This document shows positions 63,881-64,000 of a stretch of DNA of 64,000 nucleotides, in pieces. The stretch lies in the NCBI RefSeq assembly GCF_000009625.1, contig NC_002678.2:3938001-4002000 (forward strand), written 5' to 3'. Origin of the DNA: Mesorhizobium japonicum MAFF 303099 (GTDB taxonomy: Bacteria; Pseudomonadota; Alphaproteobacteria; Rhizobiales; Rhizobiaceae). The notes under the pieces were generated by a model. It was not told the origin of the DNA. It did not search any database and saw nothing but the letters and a program-made list of their open reading frames with translations. Position 1 is the first letter of the stretch; each line of letters starts with the position of its first letter. The position numbers and the translations under genes were made by a program.

Positions 63881-64000
63881 ATGCAAACCCGCAAGCTAGG
63901 AACTGAATTGAACGTTTATCCCGTCGGCCTCGGCTGCATGGGTATGAGCTTCGCCTATGGCGGCCAGCCGGAGGCAGAGGCGATCTCCACGCTGCACCGC
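63881..64000 (+). CDS. Aldo/keto reductase, 5' part only
   Basis: The first 40 codons before the window ends. RKLGTELNVYPVGLGCMGMS is the typical N-terminal strand of aldo/keto reductases. AAGGAG lies at 63868-63873. It is divergent from the LysR gene. The rest lies outside the window. Confidence 0.85.
   Translation, partial: MQTRKLGTELNVYPVGLGCMGMSFAYGGQPEAEAISTLHR

Overview
The window reads as chromosome of a Mesorhizobium-like alphaproteobacterium (order Hyphomicrobiales). The case rests on high GC content, densely packed catabolic operons, the iolR-iolC-iolD-iolE-iolB order with a fused IolC-DUF2090 protein, a DUF1045-phnM-phnN block, hslV-GNAT-DUF2585-hslU, a his operon holding DUF2628 and DUF1330 genes, and GC-rich palindromic intergenic repeats common in rhizobia. 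I see no tRNA, rRNA, CRISPR array, transposase or phage gene, so this looks like ordinary but niche-adapted chromosome. Species is not determined.

Layout. 0-3.7 kb: a sugar ABC transporter (binding protein, double ATPase, permease). 3.8-7.5 kb: two membrane proteins and three phosphonate genes (phnN, phnM, DUF1045). 7.7-16.2 kb: myo-inositol catabolism (iolB, iolE, iolD, iolC-DUF2090, the RpiR-type regulator iolR, and a divergent Gfo/Idh/MocA dehydrogenase). 16.2-18.9 kb: a WYL regulator divergent from a LysE exporter, then DAHP synthase (aroG-type) preceded by an unannotated leader peptide with consecutive Tyr-Trp-Tyr-Phe codons and a complete four-segment attenuator. 19.2-24.0 kb: an inositol-type ABC transporter with inositol 2-dehydrogenase and an SDR. 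24.3-28.2 kb: a LacI-type regulator divergent from a three-component oxygenase system (desaturase-fold oxygenase, Rieske ferredoxin, ferredoxin reductase) resembling the rhizopine genes mocDEF.

28.2-38.3 kb: DUF1402 protein, hslVU protease operon, then hisB-hisH-hisA-hisF-hisE with inserted DUF2628, DUF1330 and arginase-fold genes, ending in coaA. 38.4-45.8 kb: DegP-type protease, MBL hydrolase, PPi-type phosphofructokinase, L,D-transpeptidase, LysE exporter, an autotransporter remnant and a TTC38-like protein. 45.9-49.2 kb: xylB and xylA flanking an NTF2-like gene. 49.6-57.7 kb: a carnitine/betaine operon (CdhR-type regulator, BKACE enzyme, HD-domain protein, carnitine dehydrogenase, acyl-CoA dehydrogenase, ADP-forming CoA ligase, CaiD-type hydratase). 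57.9-64 kb: alpha/beta hydrolase, FAD dehydrogenase, another Gfo/Idh/MocA enzyme, YceI, cytochrome b, a LysR regulator and the start of an aldo/keto reductase.

How it fits together. The two inositol loci share operator-like GAAA/GGAA-N6-TTCC motifs, and a 15-bp motif occurs both at the mocD-lacI promoter and upstream of the inositol transporter. This suggests one inositol regulon in which a MocDEF-type oxygenase prepares a methylated inositol or rhizopine-like substrate for the iol pathway. The carnitine operon could carry gamma-butyrobetaine or crotonobetaine through carnitine and 3-dehydrocarnitine to betainyl-CoA; its HD-domain protein, which looks like a mixed-valent di-iron oxygenase, has no assigned step. 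The best observations for a second look are the aroG attenuator, the mocDEF-inositol linkage and this HD protein.
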